Shown here: piece after piece, positions 27,618-36,134 of the stretch
How positions within the stretch are numbered: the first letter of the stretch is position 1
Layout: the number at the start of each line of letters is the position of its first letter
NCBI RefSeq assembly: GCF_000220705.2
Contig: NZ_CP023202.1
Location: 3,472,001-3,536,000 of the forward strand
Source: Streptomyces xinghaiensis S187
GTDB lineage: Bacteria; Actinomycetota; Actinomycetes; Streptomycetales; Streptomycetaceae
Reading direction: 5' to 3'
Length of the DNA stretch: 64,000 nt
Program-made: the position numbers and the translations under genes
Notes under the pieces: generated by a model
What the model was told of the DNA's origin: nothing
The model's input: only the letters and a program-made list of their open reading frames with translations
Database searches by the model: none

Positions 27618-27799
27618 GGATTACGCGGTCCGCCGCGGGGGCAGGTAGTCAGGTCCACGGTCGGGTCAATTTCCGGCAACACCCTGTCACCGCGTGCCGT
27701 GGGCGCCCTACCATCGGCTTATCCGCAGCAGGCTCTCCTCCGTTTCCGCCCTTCCGCCCGGTGAGAATCGGCGTGCCAGGGCCTACGGAGCATCGGGGG

Positions 27800-28708
27800 A
27801 TGCACATGAACAGCGCACCGCATCTGCTTCCCGAGGACCGCCCCGACTTCGCGCGAGTCCTCGACCAGGTTCTGCGCCATGCGCACCGGCGCCCGGAGCT
27901 CGGCGCCGTCGGCCGGCGGCTCAACGCCGAGCAGCTGCGCACCAGAGCCCTGGACGCGGCCCCGGAGATCGCGTCCCGCGCCGCGGCCGAGTACCGGCTG
28001 TACACCGAGCTCCGCGACGAGTCGCGCCGCGTTCCGCCGCAGGACGACGGCCGGGGCGGGGCCCCGGCAGTGAGCGGGAAGGACGGCAGGGGCGGGAACG
28101 GAGCGGGCTTCGCCGGAGCCGTCGGCGAGGTGGCCGAGAGCTCCGGTGCCGGACTCCTCGCGGTCTTCGCCGTGCTGGCTCCGGTACTGGCGGGCGCCGC
28201 GGCGGCGATCTTCCTGCTGATCGGCTATCTGCTCCATCTGGTCAGCCCCGAGCAGCCGATGGCGGAACCGATCATCACGGCCGGCTGGATCTTCCTCGCG
28301 CTGACTGCCGCGGGCATCGTCATCGCGATGTTCGGCCTGCTGTTCACCGCGCGGCGCGACGGCGCCGGCTCCCTGCGGGCCTCGGCCGACGAGGACCGGA
28401 CGAGCGATCTGGCCCGGGCCCGGGAGGCCTGGCGGCAAGCCCTGCTCGACCGCGGCATCGTGCCGTTCCTGCGGGAGGTCCTGGAGGAGCCGCCGGCGGC
28501 CGGGCAGGCCACCGGAAGCCCGTACGGCGGCGCCCCGGGCCCGGCCGGGGCACCGGAGGCCCGCACGCCCCAACTCGGTTACAGCAAGCCGGGATTCAGC
28601 AGCCCGGCCACGGGCGACGACCCGGGGCGGGGCAGCACGCGCCCCAGCTTCAACAGCCCCGGCTTCTCCAGCCCGGACTACGGCGGCCCGGAGCACCAGC
28701 CGGAGTAG
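27800..28708 (+). CDS. Two-helix membrane protein of unknown function
   Basis: A 302-residue protein. Residues 1 to about 80 are soluble and charged, two membrane helices follow (about residues 115-150 and 160-185), then a cytoplasmic helical segment (DLARAREAWRQALLDRG). The tail is low-complexity with repeated SPGFSSP-like units (YSKPGFSSPA, FNSPGFSSPD). I do not recognise a named family, though similar proteins appear common in Streptomyces. ATG 27800 or ATG 27806 could start it; both have purine-rich sites upstream. It converges with thiC across a long hairpin. Confidence 0.75.
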   Translation: MHMNSAPHLLPEDRPDFARVLDQVLRHAHRRPELGAVGRRLNAEQLRTRALDAAPEIASRAAAEYRLYTELRDESRRVPPQDDGRGGAPAVSGKDGRGGNGAGFAGAVGEVAESSGAGLLAVFAVLAPVLAGAAAAIFLLIGYLLHLVSPEQPMAEPIITAGWIFLALTAAGIVIAMFGLLFTARRDGAGSLRASADEDRTSDLARAREAWRQALLDRGIVPFLREVLEEPPAAGQATGSPYGGAPGPAGAPEARTPQLGYSKPGFSSPATGDDPGRGSTRPSFNSPGFSSPDYGGPEHQPE

Positions 28709-28734
28709 CCGCCGCTCCCGGCCGCCGGCCGTCC

Positions 28735-28784
28735 GTCCGTCCCGCCGCCCGGAAGCGCGTTGGCACCGGGCGGACGGGACGGAC
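28735..28784. terminator. Bidirectional terminator between the membrane protein and thiC
   Basis: Arms 28735-28752 and 28766-28784 form an 18-bp stem with one bulged base and a 13-base loop, placed between two convergent stops. Confidence 0.75.
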
Positions 28785-28813
28785 AGGGCGGGCGGGAAGG
28801 GGATCCGGCTCGG

Positions 28814-30589
28814 TCAGTCGGTGACCGGCAGATAGACCCGGTTGCCCGCCGCCGCGAACTCCCGGGATTTCTCCGCCATACCGGCCTCGATCTCCTCCAT
28901 CTCCCCGCCGTGCCGCCGGCGGATGTCCTGGGAGATCTTCATCGAACAGAACTTCGGCCCGCACATCGAGCAGAAGTGGGCCGTCTTCGCCGGTTCGGCC
29001 GGGAGGGTCTCATCGTGGAAGGCCCGTGCCGTGTCCGGGTCGAGCGCCAGGTTGAACTGGTCCTCCCAGCGGAACTCGAAGCGCGCGTCGGAGAGCGCGT
29101 CGTCCCACTCCTGGGCTCCCGGATGCCCCTTCGCCAGATCCGCCGCATGCGCCGCGATCTTGTACGTGATGACACCGGTCTTCACGTCGTCGCGGTCGGG
29201 CAGCCCCAGGTGCTCCTTGGGGGTGACGTAGCAGAGCATCGCCGTCCCCCACCAGGCGATCATCGCCGCCCCTATGCCCGAGGTGATGTGGTCGTAGCCG
29301 GGCGCCACATCGGTGGTCAGCGGGCCCAGCGTGTAGAACGGCGCCTCCTCGCAGATCTCCTGCTGGAGGTCGATGTTCTCCTTGATCTTGTGCATCGGGA
29401 CATGGCCCGGGCCCTCGATCATCGTCTGCACGCCGTGGGCCTTGGCGACGGTGTTCAGCTCGCCCAGGGTGCGCAGTTCGGCGAACTGCGCCTCGTCGTT
29501 GGCGTCCGCGACCGAGCCGGGGCGCAGCCCGTCACCCAGCGAGAACGTGACGTCATAGGCCGCGAGGATCTCGCAGAGCTCCTCGAAGTTCTCGTAGAGG
29601 AAGCTCTCCTTGTGGTGGGCCAGGCACCAGGCGGCCATGATGGAGCCGCCGCGCGAGACGATGCCGGTCTTCCGGCGGGCCGTCAGGGGGACGTAGCGGA
29701 GCAGGACCCCGGCGTGGACCGTCATGTAGTCCACGCCCTGCTCGGCCTGTTCGATGACGGTGTCCTTGTAGATGTCCCAGGTCAGCTCCTCGGCACGGCC
29801 GTCCACCTTCTCCAGGGCCTGGTAGAGCGGGACGGTGCCGATGGGGACGGGGGAGTTGCGCAGCACCCACTCGCGGGTCGTGTGGATGTTGCGGCCGGTG
29901 GACAGGTCCATGACCGTATCGGCGCCCCAACGGGTGGCCCAGGTCATCTTCTCGACCTCCTCCTCGATGGAGGAGGTGACGGCCGAGTTGCCGATGTTGG
30001 CGTTGACCTTCACCAGGAACCGCTTGCCGATGATCATCGGTTCGGTCTCGGGGTGGTTGACGTTGGCCGGCAGCACCGCACGCCCCGCGGCGATCTCCTC
30101 GCGGACGGTCTCCGGGGAGACGTTCTCCCGGAGCGCGACGTACTCCATCTCGGCGGTGATCTCGCCGCGTCGCGCGTAGGCGAGCTGCGTGACGGGGGAG
30201 CCGTCCCGGCTGCGGCGGGGGCGCCGCGGCCCGCCGGGGAAGACGGCGTCGAGATTCCGCAGCCCGCCGCCGGGGCCGGTGGCCCTGAGGCCGTCGTCCT
30301 CGGGGCGCGGCGGCCGCCCGTCGTACTCCTCGGTATCGCCGCGGCCGGTGATCCAGCCCTCCCGGAGCGGCGCCAGGCCGCGCCGGACATCGGTGTCGAC
30401 AGTGGGGTCGGTGTACGGGCCGGACGTGTCGTACAGCGTGACGTCGCGGCCGTTGGTGAGGTGCACCCGTCGTACCGGAACCCGCAAGTCCGGGCGTGAG
30501 CCGGTCAGATGGTCCTTGTGCCATCCGATCGGCCCGTTCCCGTTCCCGCCGGGTTCCCGGGCAGACGTGTGCGCATCCTGAACGGTCAT
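28814..30589 (-). CDS. thiC: Phosphomethylpyrimidine synthase ThiC
   Basis: A 591-residue radical SAM enzyme that rearranges aminoimidazole ribotide to hydroxymethylpyrimidine phosphate for thiamin. The C-terminal 4Fe-4S motif CSMCGPKFC (CxxCxxxxC) is intact, and the family blocks NVNHPETEPMIIG, MDLSTGRNIH and MIEGPGHVPMHKI are present. Length is normal for long ThiC. The ATG start at 30589 follows a TPP riboswitch, so translation or transcription is switched off by thiamin pyrophosphate. It is a single-gene unit. Confidence 0.98.
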   Translation of the reverse strand: MTVQDAHTSAREPGGNGNGPIGWHKDHLTGSRPDLRVPVRRVHLTNGRDVTLYDTSGPYTDPTVDTDVRRGLAPLREGWITGRGDTEEYDGRPPRPEDDGLRATGPGGGLRNLDAVFPGGPRRPRRSRDGSPVTQLAYARRGEITAEMEYVALRENVSPETVREEIAAGRAVLPANVNHPETEPMIIGKRFLVKVNANIGNSAVTSSIEEEVEKMTWATRWGADTVMDLSTGRNIHTTREWVLRNSPVPIGTVPLYQALEKVDGRAEELTWDIYKDTVIEQAEQGVDYMTVHAGVLLRYVPLTARRKTGIVSRGGSIMAAWCLAHHKESFLYENFEELCEILAAYDVTFSLGDGLRPGSVADANDEAQFAELRTLGELNTVAKAHGVQTMIEGPGHVPMHKIKENIDLQQEICEEAPFYTLGPLTTDVAPGYDHITSGIGAAMIAWWGTAMLCYVTPKEHLGLPDRDDVKTGVITYKIAAHAADLAKGHPGAQEWDDALSDARFEFRWEDQFNLALDPDTARAFHDETLPAEPAKTAHFCSMCGPKFCSMKISQDIRRRHGGEMEEIEAGMAEKSREFAAAGNRVYLPVTD

Positions 30590-30597
30590 GTGACCTA

Positions 30598-30730
30598 CTC
30601 CCTACGCCGGCATTACCCGGTACCAGGTTCGGCGGTCGGCGCAGCGGCTTCCGCGACGGTACGGCCGGTCCCGGCCGCTCCGTGTACGGAGGTCAGCGCC
30701 CTCTCAGCCCGGTGCTCCGAGCTCCCGCGT
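30598..30730 (-). promoter_or_regulatory. TPP riboswitch (thi-box) in the thiC leader
   Basis: Read leftward, the leader has the conserved elements of the TPP aptamer in order: CGGGAGCTCGGAG at its start, GGGCTGAGAGG in the middle, then GAACCTGGTACCGGGTAATG and GCGTAGGGA at its end, nine bases before the ATG. Closeness of the final helix to the start codon suggests control of translation initiation. Confidence 0.95.
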
Positions 30731-30807
30731 GTGCAAAGGCAGCCCCCACGCTAACGCCGCCCCGGTGTTCATGACCAGAGGGCCCCTCTTCTTGCGATGA
30801 TCTGGCG

Positions 30808-32145
30808 GTGACCTCGATCCCCGAAAGCCACGCGCACACACACGCCCACGGCCCCGCGGCCCCCGTGTCGCGGAGACTACGCAAGATCATCGCCGCGGTG
30901 CTGATCCCGTTCGCCGCGGCCGTCGCCGTCGGGCTGCTGGTGCTCTGGCCCGGCGGCACACCGGGGCACGAGCCGAGCGGGGTCGGCATGGACCGGCAGA
31001 TGGAGCAGGGCGAAGTCGTCGGCATCGAGAAGGTGAAGTGCTCCGACGTGAACGCGGGAGGCGGACAGCCGCCCGGCGAGGAGCAGCCGGAGACGCCCGG
31101 CACACCGGGGGAAACCGGCGGCGACATCTGCGAGAAGGCGACCGTGCGCGTCACCACCGGCGACGACAAGGGACGCGAGTTCACGGAAATCGTCCAGCCG
31201 GACTCCACCCGCCGGCTGAGCGAGGGTCAGGGCGTGGTCGTGGCGTACGCGCCGGACGCGCCCCGGGAACTGCAGTACTCGGTGACGGACGTGGACCGCG
31301 AGCTCCCGATCTCGCTGCTCGCCGGGCTCTTCGCGCTCGCCGTGGTGGCGGTGGGAAGGCTGCGCGGTCTGTTCGCGCTGGTCTCCCTGGTCGTCAGCTT
31401 CGGGGTGCTGACGCTCTTCATCCTCCCCGCGATCCTGCAGGGGGAGAATCCCCTGCTCGTCGCTGTGATCGGCAGCAGCGCCATCATGCTGGCCGCGCTC
31501 TACCTCTGCCACGGGCTGACGGCCCGTACCTCCGTGGCCGTCGTGGGCACGCTGATCTCCCTGCTGCTGATCGGTGTGCTGGGGTCCGTCTTCATCGACT
31601 GGGCGAGGCTGACGGGCAACACCTCCGACGAGACCGGGCTCATCCACGGCCTCTACCCGGACATCGAGATGAGCGGTCTGCTGCTGGCCGGCGTCATCAT
31701 CGGTTCGCTGGGCGTGCTCGACGATGTGACGGTCACCCAGACCTCGGCGGTGTGGGAGCTGAAGCAGGCGGATCCGACGATGTCGGCGCGGCGGCTGTAC
31801 CGGGCGGGCATCCGGATCGGGCGCGACCACATCGCGTCGGTGGTCAACACCCTGGTGCTGGCCTACGCGGGTGCCGCCCTGCCGCTGCTGCTGCTGTTCT
31901 CCATCGCGCGGAGCAGCGTCGGCACGGTCGCGCTGAGCGAGGTCGTGGCCGAGGAGATCGTCCGGACGCTGGTGGGCAGCATCGGGCTGATCGCCTCGGT
32001 GCCGGTCACCACCGGCCTCGCGGCGATCGTCGTCTCGGCGGACCGGCCGGCGGTGGCCGTCCCGGCGCCGGATGCGGGGACTGAGACGGGGCAGCCGCGG
32101 CGCGCGGAAGGCGGGCGGGGGCGCGGGCGCCGCCGCAAGCCTTGA
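30808..32145 (+). CDS. YibE/F-like multi-spanning membrane protein
   Basis: A 445-residue integral membrane protein of the YibE/F family. A first membrane helix (about residues 28-50) is followed by an extracytoplasmic domain (about 60-165), then seven or so membrane segments (about 170-425) including the conserved IIGSLGVLDDVTVTQ. A basic tail ends it. The function of the family is not settled; a transport role is assumed. GTG 30808 is the start. It is divergent from thiC, with the riboswitch leader in between. Confidence 0.85.
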   Translation: MTSIPESHAHTHAHGPAAPVSRRLRKIIAAVLIPFAAAVAVGLLVLWPGGTPGHEPSGVGMDRQMEQGEVVGIEKVKCSDVNAGGGQPPGEEQPETPGTPGETGGDICEKATVRVTTGDDKGREFTEIVQPDSTRRLSEGQGVVVAYAPDAPRELQYSVTDVDRELPISLLAGLFALAVVAVGRLRGLFALVSLVVSFGVLTLFILPAILQGENPLLVAVIGSSAIMLAALYLCHGLTARTSVAVVGTLISLLLIGVLGSVFIDWARLTGNTSDETGLIHGLYPDIEMSGLLLAGVIIGSLGVLDDVTVTQTSAVWELKQADPTMSARRLYRAGIRIGRDHIASVVNTLVLAYAGAALPLLLLFSIARSSVGTVALSEVVAEEIVRTLVGSIGLIASVPVTTGLAAIVVSADRPAVAVPAPDAGTETGQPRRAEGGRGRGRRRKP

Positions 32146-32220
32146 CCGCGCGGGCGAAGGCGCCGGGTGTGCCGGGCCGGTGGCCGGCCGCGCCCGCCGC
32201 CGTCCGCGCGGCCCGCGAAT

Positions 32221-32658
32221 TCAGCCCGCGTTGCGGGCCTGGGCGAGGATGCGGTCGAGTGTCTCCGCCAGACGGTCGTCGAAGTCCCCGGCGGACTGCT
32301 CCTGTCCCATGGGGACGATGCGGTCGGTCCGGTCGAGGAAGGCCACCAGCGGGGCCGCGCCCGCCCGGAAGGTGGCGCGGTCCTCGCCGACCTGGAGCCG
32401 GATGAAGACGTCGGAGAGCACGCCGGGGGTGACGGGAGCGATGTGCACGTCACCGTCACCGGTGGGCGCGCTCAGCCCGTCCAGCAGCAGATCGCGGGCG
32501 AATGCCCAGGTCACCGGTGCGTCGCCCGGCAGATGGAAGGTGAAGCGGACCGCGAAGGGGTCGGCCGGTTCGTACTCCAGCTCCACCGGAATGCGGAAGG
32601 AGAGCTCCTCGGAGACGAGGAAGCTCATCATCAGCTCTGCCTGAATCGTGTCGCGCAT
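32221..32658 (-). CDS. ssgA: Sporulation-specific cell division activator SsgA
   Basis: A 145-residue SsgA-like protein. The core SFLVSEELSFRIPVELEYE, then FHLPGDAPVTWAFARDLL, then APLVAFLDRTDRIVP, and the C-terminal NAG end match SsgA rather than SsgB or SsgC-G. SsgA activates septation, localises where new septa and branches form, and helps recruit SsgB, which positions FtsZ. ATG 32658 gives the longer form (MRDTIQAEL); the alternative is ATG 32631. In S. coelicolor and S. griseus the IclR-type activator gene ssgR lies directly upstream of ssgA. Here that position holds only 328 bases and then a DUF5326 gene. Confidence 0.93.
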   Translation of the reverse strand: MRDTIQAELMMSFLVSEELSFRIPVELEYEPADPFAVRFTFHLPGDAPVTWAFARDLLLDGLSAPTGDGDVHIAPVTPGVLSDVFIRLQVGEDRATFRAGAAPLVAFLDRTDRIVPMGQEQSAGDFDDRLAETLDRILAQARNAG

Positions 32659-32986
32659 GGTCCACTGCCCCGTGTCGCTCGGGTGGCCTGTCCTGGAGCC
32701 TCCTCGGTCCTCCCGGCGCCGTGGTGCTCAACGCTCCGGCGGGACCGCTAGGAGTGGTGGTGCAGGTGTTTCAGGTGCGGGCGGGGCCACAGGGAAGTCC
32801 GCCCAGTGCGCAGCGTAGCCGTTTCGGCGCAAGGAGTTGCTGACCGCCATGGCGTCGGGACGGAGAAAGACGACGGGATGAGCGCGACGGCGCCGAGCCC
32901 CGGCCGGCGGGCCGGGGCTCGGACGCGGGCCGGACACGGGCATCCGGCCGGCCGGCGGACACGGCACCGGCGGGCACCGGCGGACT
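32659..32986. other. Intergenic region upstream of ssgA where ssgR would be expected
   Basis: This 328-base gap is too short for an IclR regulator (about 720 bases), and I find no helix-turn-helix-like remnant in any frame. It must hold the ssgA promoter. No other gene is visible. Confidence 0.6.
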
Positions 32987-33214
32987 TCACCAGTCGCCGC
33001 GCGAGGACCCGTCCCGTGAGGCGGTGCCGAACTTCCGGACGACGTAGACCAGACCGGCCACCAGGGCGACGAACACCAGAACCTTGAACAGCAGTCCGAT
33101 GATGAAGCCGACCACGTTCATGAGCAGGCCGCCGAACACGATGAGTGCCAGGACCGGAACGGCGACCCACTTCACCCACCACGGCAGACCTTCGAAGATC
33201 TCCTTGACCGCCAC
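32987..33214 (-). CDS. Small membrane protein, DUF5326-like
   Basis: A 75-residue protein with two closely spaced membrane helices (about residues 15-35 and 38-60) preceded by the amphipathic EIFEGLPWWVKW. The C-terminus is short, basic and Ser-rich. It resembles the DUF5326 family found throughout Streptomyces. GTG 33214 follows AGGGGAA. It is probably a single gene. Function unknown. Confidence 0.8.
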   Translation of the reverse strand: MAVKEIFEGLPWWVKWVAVPVLALIVFGGLLMNVVGFIIGLLFKVLVFVALVAGLVYVVRKFGTASRDGSSRGDW

Positions 33215-33350
33215 TGTCGTTCCCCTGCTTCCCGATCGTCGAGCCGGGATCTCCGGCTGCTTCCGATGCTAGACGCGCCGGGAGCGCGGCGGAGGTGCCG
33301 CTGCCCCCGTCCTTCCCTGACCCGTCCCCTACGGGGCCGGAGGCGGTGGG

Positions 33351-33668
33351 TCAGCTCTCCGGGGGAGAGAAGACCACCATGACCCGGAGGTCCTCGCTGA
33401 TGTGGTGGAACCTGTGCGGCACCCCGGCCGGTACGTACACGACGCTGCCGCGGGCCACCGTGGTGGTCTCGGTGCCAACCGTGATCGAGGCCCGGCCGGT
33501 GATGACGACGTAGATCTCGTCCTGCCGGTGCGGCTGCTGCGGGTCGGTCGACCCCGCGTCGAGCGCGTACAGCCCCGCCGACATGTTCCGCTCACGCAGG
33601 AACTGCAGATACGCGCCCTCGTTCGCGGCGCGTTCCGCGTCCAGTTCGTCCAGCCGGAAGACCTTCAT
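33351..33668 (-). CDS. Single-domain cupin protein
   Basis: A 105-residue cupin. Motif 1 reads PHRQDEIYVVITG (two metal-type residues, His then Glu) and motif 2 reads VPAGVPHRFHH. Metal binding by these His and Glu residues is likely. Cupins of this size are small dioxygenases, isomerases or sensors; the substrate is unknown. ATG 33668 is chosen because GAGGGG lies seven bases upstream. It is divergent from the holin-like gene. Confidence 0.85.
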   Translation of the reverse strand: MKVFRLDELDAERAANEGAYLQFLRERNMSAGLYALDAGSTDPQQPHRQDEIYVVITGRASITVGTETTTVARGSVVYVPAGVPHRFHHISEDLRVMVVFSPPES

Positions 33669-33724
33669 GTCCACCCCTCGATTCACCCCTCGGCTCAGCC
33701 GGTTCCGTCTGGGACGATCACACC

Positions 33725-34102
33725 ATGACGAATTTCGTAGTCAAGACACTCGCCAACGCGGCCGCTCTGGCCGTGGCCATCTGGCTGCTCCAGGACATCA
33801 CGCTCACCGGGGACAGCACGGGCGGCAAGACGCTGGCGCTGTTCCTGGTCGCGCTGATCTTCGGCGTGGTCAACATCGTGGTGAAGCCGGTGGTGCAGTT
33901 GTTGTCGCTGCCCCTCTTCGTCCTCACCCTGGGGCTGTTCACGCTGGTCGTGAACGCGCTGATGCTGATGCTGACCTCCTGGCTCGCGGATCTGGTCGAT
34001 CTCCCCTTCCACGTCGAGGGCTTCTGGACCGCCGTGCTCGGCGGCCTGATCATCTCCGTCGTCTCCTGGGCGGTGAACATGATGCTGCCCGACGGCCGCT
34101 GA
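33725..34102 (+). CDS. Phage-holin-4-like (YvlD) small membrane protein
   Basis: A 125-residue protein with four predicted membrane helices in the arrangement of PF04020 (YvlD). Conserved FGVVNIVVKPVVQLLSLPL and SWLADLVDLPF-type segments are present. Despite the family name, no phage genes are nearby; relatives are ordinary bacterial membrane proteins with a role in envelope stress in some firmicutes. It begins at ATG 33725 and precedes the trans-sulfuration gene by 34 bp, so the two may be co-transcribed. Confidence 0.85.
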   Translation: MTNFVVKTLANAAALAVAIWLLQDITLTGDSTGGKTLALFLVALIFGVVNIVVKPVVQLLSLPLFVLTLGLFTLVVNALMLMLTSWLADLVDLPFHVEGFWTAVLGGLIISVVSWAVNMMLPDGR

Positions 34103-34136
34103 CCGGGACCGGACGGGACTGACCGATGATGGACGG

Positions 34137-35285
34137 ATGAGCGAGATGACCGGAGACGGAACACGGGCCGTCCGGGCCGGGCTGCCCGAGCCGGTGGCGT
34201 ACGAACCTTCGCTGCCCGGGCCGGTGTTCGCCGCCCACTATCACCTGCCGGGCGAACCGGTCGGTCCCTATACCTACGGCCGCGACGAGAACCCGACCTG
34301 GACCCGGCTCGAGGCGGCCATCGGGGAGCTGGAATCCCCGGGCACCGCGGCCGAGACCGTCGTCTTCCCGTCCGGGATGGGCGCCGTCTCGGCCGTGCTG
34401 CTCTCCCAGGTGCGCTCCGGGGACGCCGTGGTGCTGCCCAGCGACGGCTACCAGGCGCTGCCGCTGGTGCGGGAGAGGCTGGAGGCCTATGGCGTCGAAG
34501 TGCGCACCGCGCCGACGGCGGGGGACGCACAGCTCGGGGTGCTCGACGGCGCGAAGCTGTTGTGGATCGAGACCCCGTCCAATCCGGGCCTCGACGTCTG
34601 CGACATCCGCCGGCTGGCGGGGGCGGCTCATACAGCGGGCGCGCTCGTCGCCGTCGACAACACCCTGGCCACGCCGCTCGGCCAGCGCCCGCTCGACCTG
34701 GGCGCCGATTTCTCGGTGGCCAGCGGCACCAAGGCGCTGACCGGGCACGGCGATGTGCTGCTGGGCTATGTCTGCTGCCGCGATCCGGAGCGGGCCGCGA
34801 CGGTGCGGAAGTGGCGCAAGACCGCGGGCGCCGTCACCGGCCCCATGGAGGCCTGGCTCGCGCACCGCTCGCTGGCCACGCTCCAGCTGCGGGTCGACCG
34901 GCAGGCGGTGACCGCCATGGCGCTGGCCGAGGCGCTGCGCGAACGTCCCGAGGTGACCGGGCTGCGCCACCCCGGGCTGCCGGACGACCCCGCGCACCCG
35001 GTCGCCGCGGCACAGATGCGCGCGGGGCGCTTCGGCTGCGTCGTTTCCTTCACCCTGCCCGGCCGGGCGCACGCGGAACGCTTTCTGGCCGCCCTGCGGC
35101 TGGTCGACGAGGCCACGAGCTTCGGCGGCGTCCGGTCCACGGCCGAGCGGCGCGGGAGGTGGGGCGGGGACGCCGTGCCGGAGGGCTTCATCCGCTTCTC
35201 GGTCGGTGTCGAGGACACGGACGATCTGCTCACCGACGTGCTGCGGGCCCTGGACGAGGCGGCCGGTCCGGTGGCGCAGGGCTGA
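34137..35285 (+). CDS. Cystathionine gamma-lyase/synthase-type PLP enzyme
   Basis: A 382-residue Cys/Met metabolism PLP enzyme (fold type I). The PLP lysine is Lys199 in SGTKALTGH; other signature segments are YGRDENPTWTRLE, VVFPSGMGAVSA and LLWIETPSNPGLDV. The family includes cystathionine gamma-lyase, gamma-synthase and methionine gamma-lyase. The sequence looks most like the gamma-lyase subgroup found singly in actinobacteria, but the activity is not certain. ATG 34137 or 34146 starts it. A strong hairpin follows. Confidence 0.88.
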   Translation: MSEMTGDGTRAVRAGLPEPVAYEPSLPGPVFAAHYHLPGEPVGPYTYGRDENPTWTRLEAAIGELESPGTAAETVVFPSGMGAVSAVLLSQVRSGDAVVLPSDGYQALPLVRERLEAYGVEVRTAPTAGDAQLGVLDGAKLLWIETPSNPGLDVCDIRRLAGAAHTAGALVAVDNTLATPLGQRPLDLGADFSVASGTKALTGHGDVLLGYVCCRDPERAATVRKWRKTAGAVTGPMEAWLAHRSLATLQLRVDRQAVTAMALAEALRERPEVTGLRHPGLPDDPAHPVAAAQMRAGRFGCVVSFTLPGRAHAERFLAALRLVDEATSFGGVRSTAERRGRWGGDAVPEGFIRFSVGVEDTDDLLTDVLRALDEAAGPVAQG

Positions 35286-35300
35286 TGGACCGCGACAGCC

Positions 35301-35339
35301 GGACGGCTCGAACCTCCCCCCTCATGGTTCGAGCCGTCC
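35301..35339 (+). terminator. Terminator after the trans-sulfuration gene
   Basis: A perfect 14-bp stem (35301-35314 with 35326-35339) with an 11-base loop, starting 16 bases after the stop. Confidence 0.8.
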
Positions 35340-35526
35340 TCGGTTCCGCGCGCGAGAAACCGCTTCCACAAGGCTAGTTGACAGTCAGTCATTGTCCAAT
35401 CACCCTGACGGCACAAACCTGAACGACGCCTGTGCCCGCCAGGCGCCCGCCTCCTCGCGGTGCGCGCCGACAGCGCATCTCGGGCGCGGGTGTTTCGATC
35501 GGGCCGCCCTGGGCCACATCAACCCC

Positions 35527-36006
35527 ATGACCGAACGGTTGGTGGTCAAGCGCACCGCCCGCGCCATCCTGCTCGACGGCGACCACATGATTCTGATCAA
35601 GCGGACGAAACCGGGCCGCCCCCCGTACTGGATTACGCCCGGCGGCGGAGTGGAGCAGGAGGACGCCACCGTCGTCGACGCTCTGCACCGGGAGGTGGAC
35701 GAGGAGCTGGGGGCGAAGGTGACCGATGTGGTCCCGGCCTTTGTCGACACCGTGGAGCACGCCACGGAGGACGGGGCGGCCGGGGTGAAGGTGCAGCACT
35801 TCTTCCTCTGCCGGCTGGAGTCGATGGACCCGTCCCGGCGGCACGGCCCCGAGATCGAGGAGCCCAGCGGGGAGTACGAGATCGTGCGGATTCCGTTCAC
35901 CCGCGTCGGGCTGGCGTCCGTGGAGGTCGTACCGCTGTCGCTGCGGCACTATCTGGACGGCAACATCGAGGGCGTGCGGGCCCTCCACGCGCCGGACCTG
36001 GGCTGA
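35527..36006 (+). CDS. NUDIX hydrolase
   Basis: A 159-residue NUDIX protein. The catalytic box begins GGGVEQEDATVVDALH and continues REVDEELGAKV, matching GX5EX7REUXEEXGU, and binds divalent metal for hydrolysis of nucleoside diphosphate derivatives. The substrate is not predictable. The ATG at 35527 lacks a strong ribosome site, so the message may be leaderless or the start may differ slightly. It converges with the serine hydrolase, with two parS sites between them. Confidence 0.88.
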   Translation: MTERLVVKRTARAILLDGDHMILIKRTKPGRPPYWITPGGGVEQEDATVVDALHREVDEELGAKVTDVVPAFVDTVEHATEDGAAGVKVQHFFLCRLESMDPSRRHGPEIEEPSGEYEIVRIPFTRVGLASVEVVPLSLRHYLDGNIEGVRALHAPDLG

Positions 36007-36024
36007 GGCCTCCCACCCCGGTCT

Positions 36025-36038
36025 GTTTCACGTGAAAC
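36025..36038. other. parS site
   Basis: A perfect GTTTCACGTGAAAC. It is the left member of a pair 19 bp apart (centre to centre) and forms the inner left arm of the hairpin. Confidence 0.95.
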
Positions 36039-36043
36039 TGCCT

Positions 36044-36057
36044 GTTTCACGTGAAAC
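36044..36057. other. parS site
   Basis: A perfect GTTTCACGTGAAAC, flanked by T and A so that the full 16-bp form is met. It is the right member of the pair and the inner right arm of the hairpin. Confidence 0.95.
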
Positions 36058-36134
36058 AGACCGGGCCCACCCCCGCTTCCGGACTCCGGATCACGAGCCC
36101 CGTCCCCGGTCCGTCCGCACCGCACGCCCGGGCC

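Larger units (their letters stand above)
36017..36065. terminator. Bidirectional terminator whose two arms each contain a parS site
   Basis: A perfect 22-bp stem (36017-36038 with 36044-36065) and a five-base loop lie between convergent genes. The inner 14 bases of each arm are a full parS core (36025-36038 and 36044-36057); the outer eight bases, CCCGGTCT on the left, extend the pairing beyond parS. Confidence 0.85.

Noticed and set aside
33725..34102. Possible prophage remnant because of the holin-like family name
   Set aside because: The family is mostly ordinary bacterial membrane proteins, and no other phage gene is in the region.
35326..35339. GGTTCGAGCC resembling a tRNA T-loop
   Set aside because: It is the right arm of a perfect terminator hairpin; no acceptor stem or anticodon arm surrounds it.
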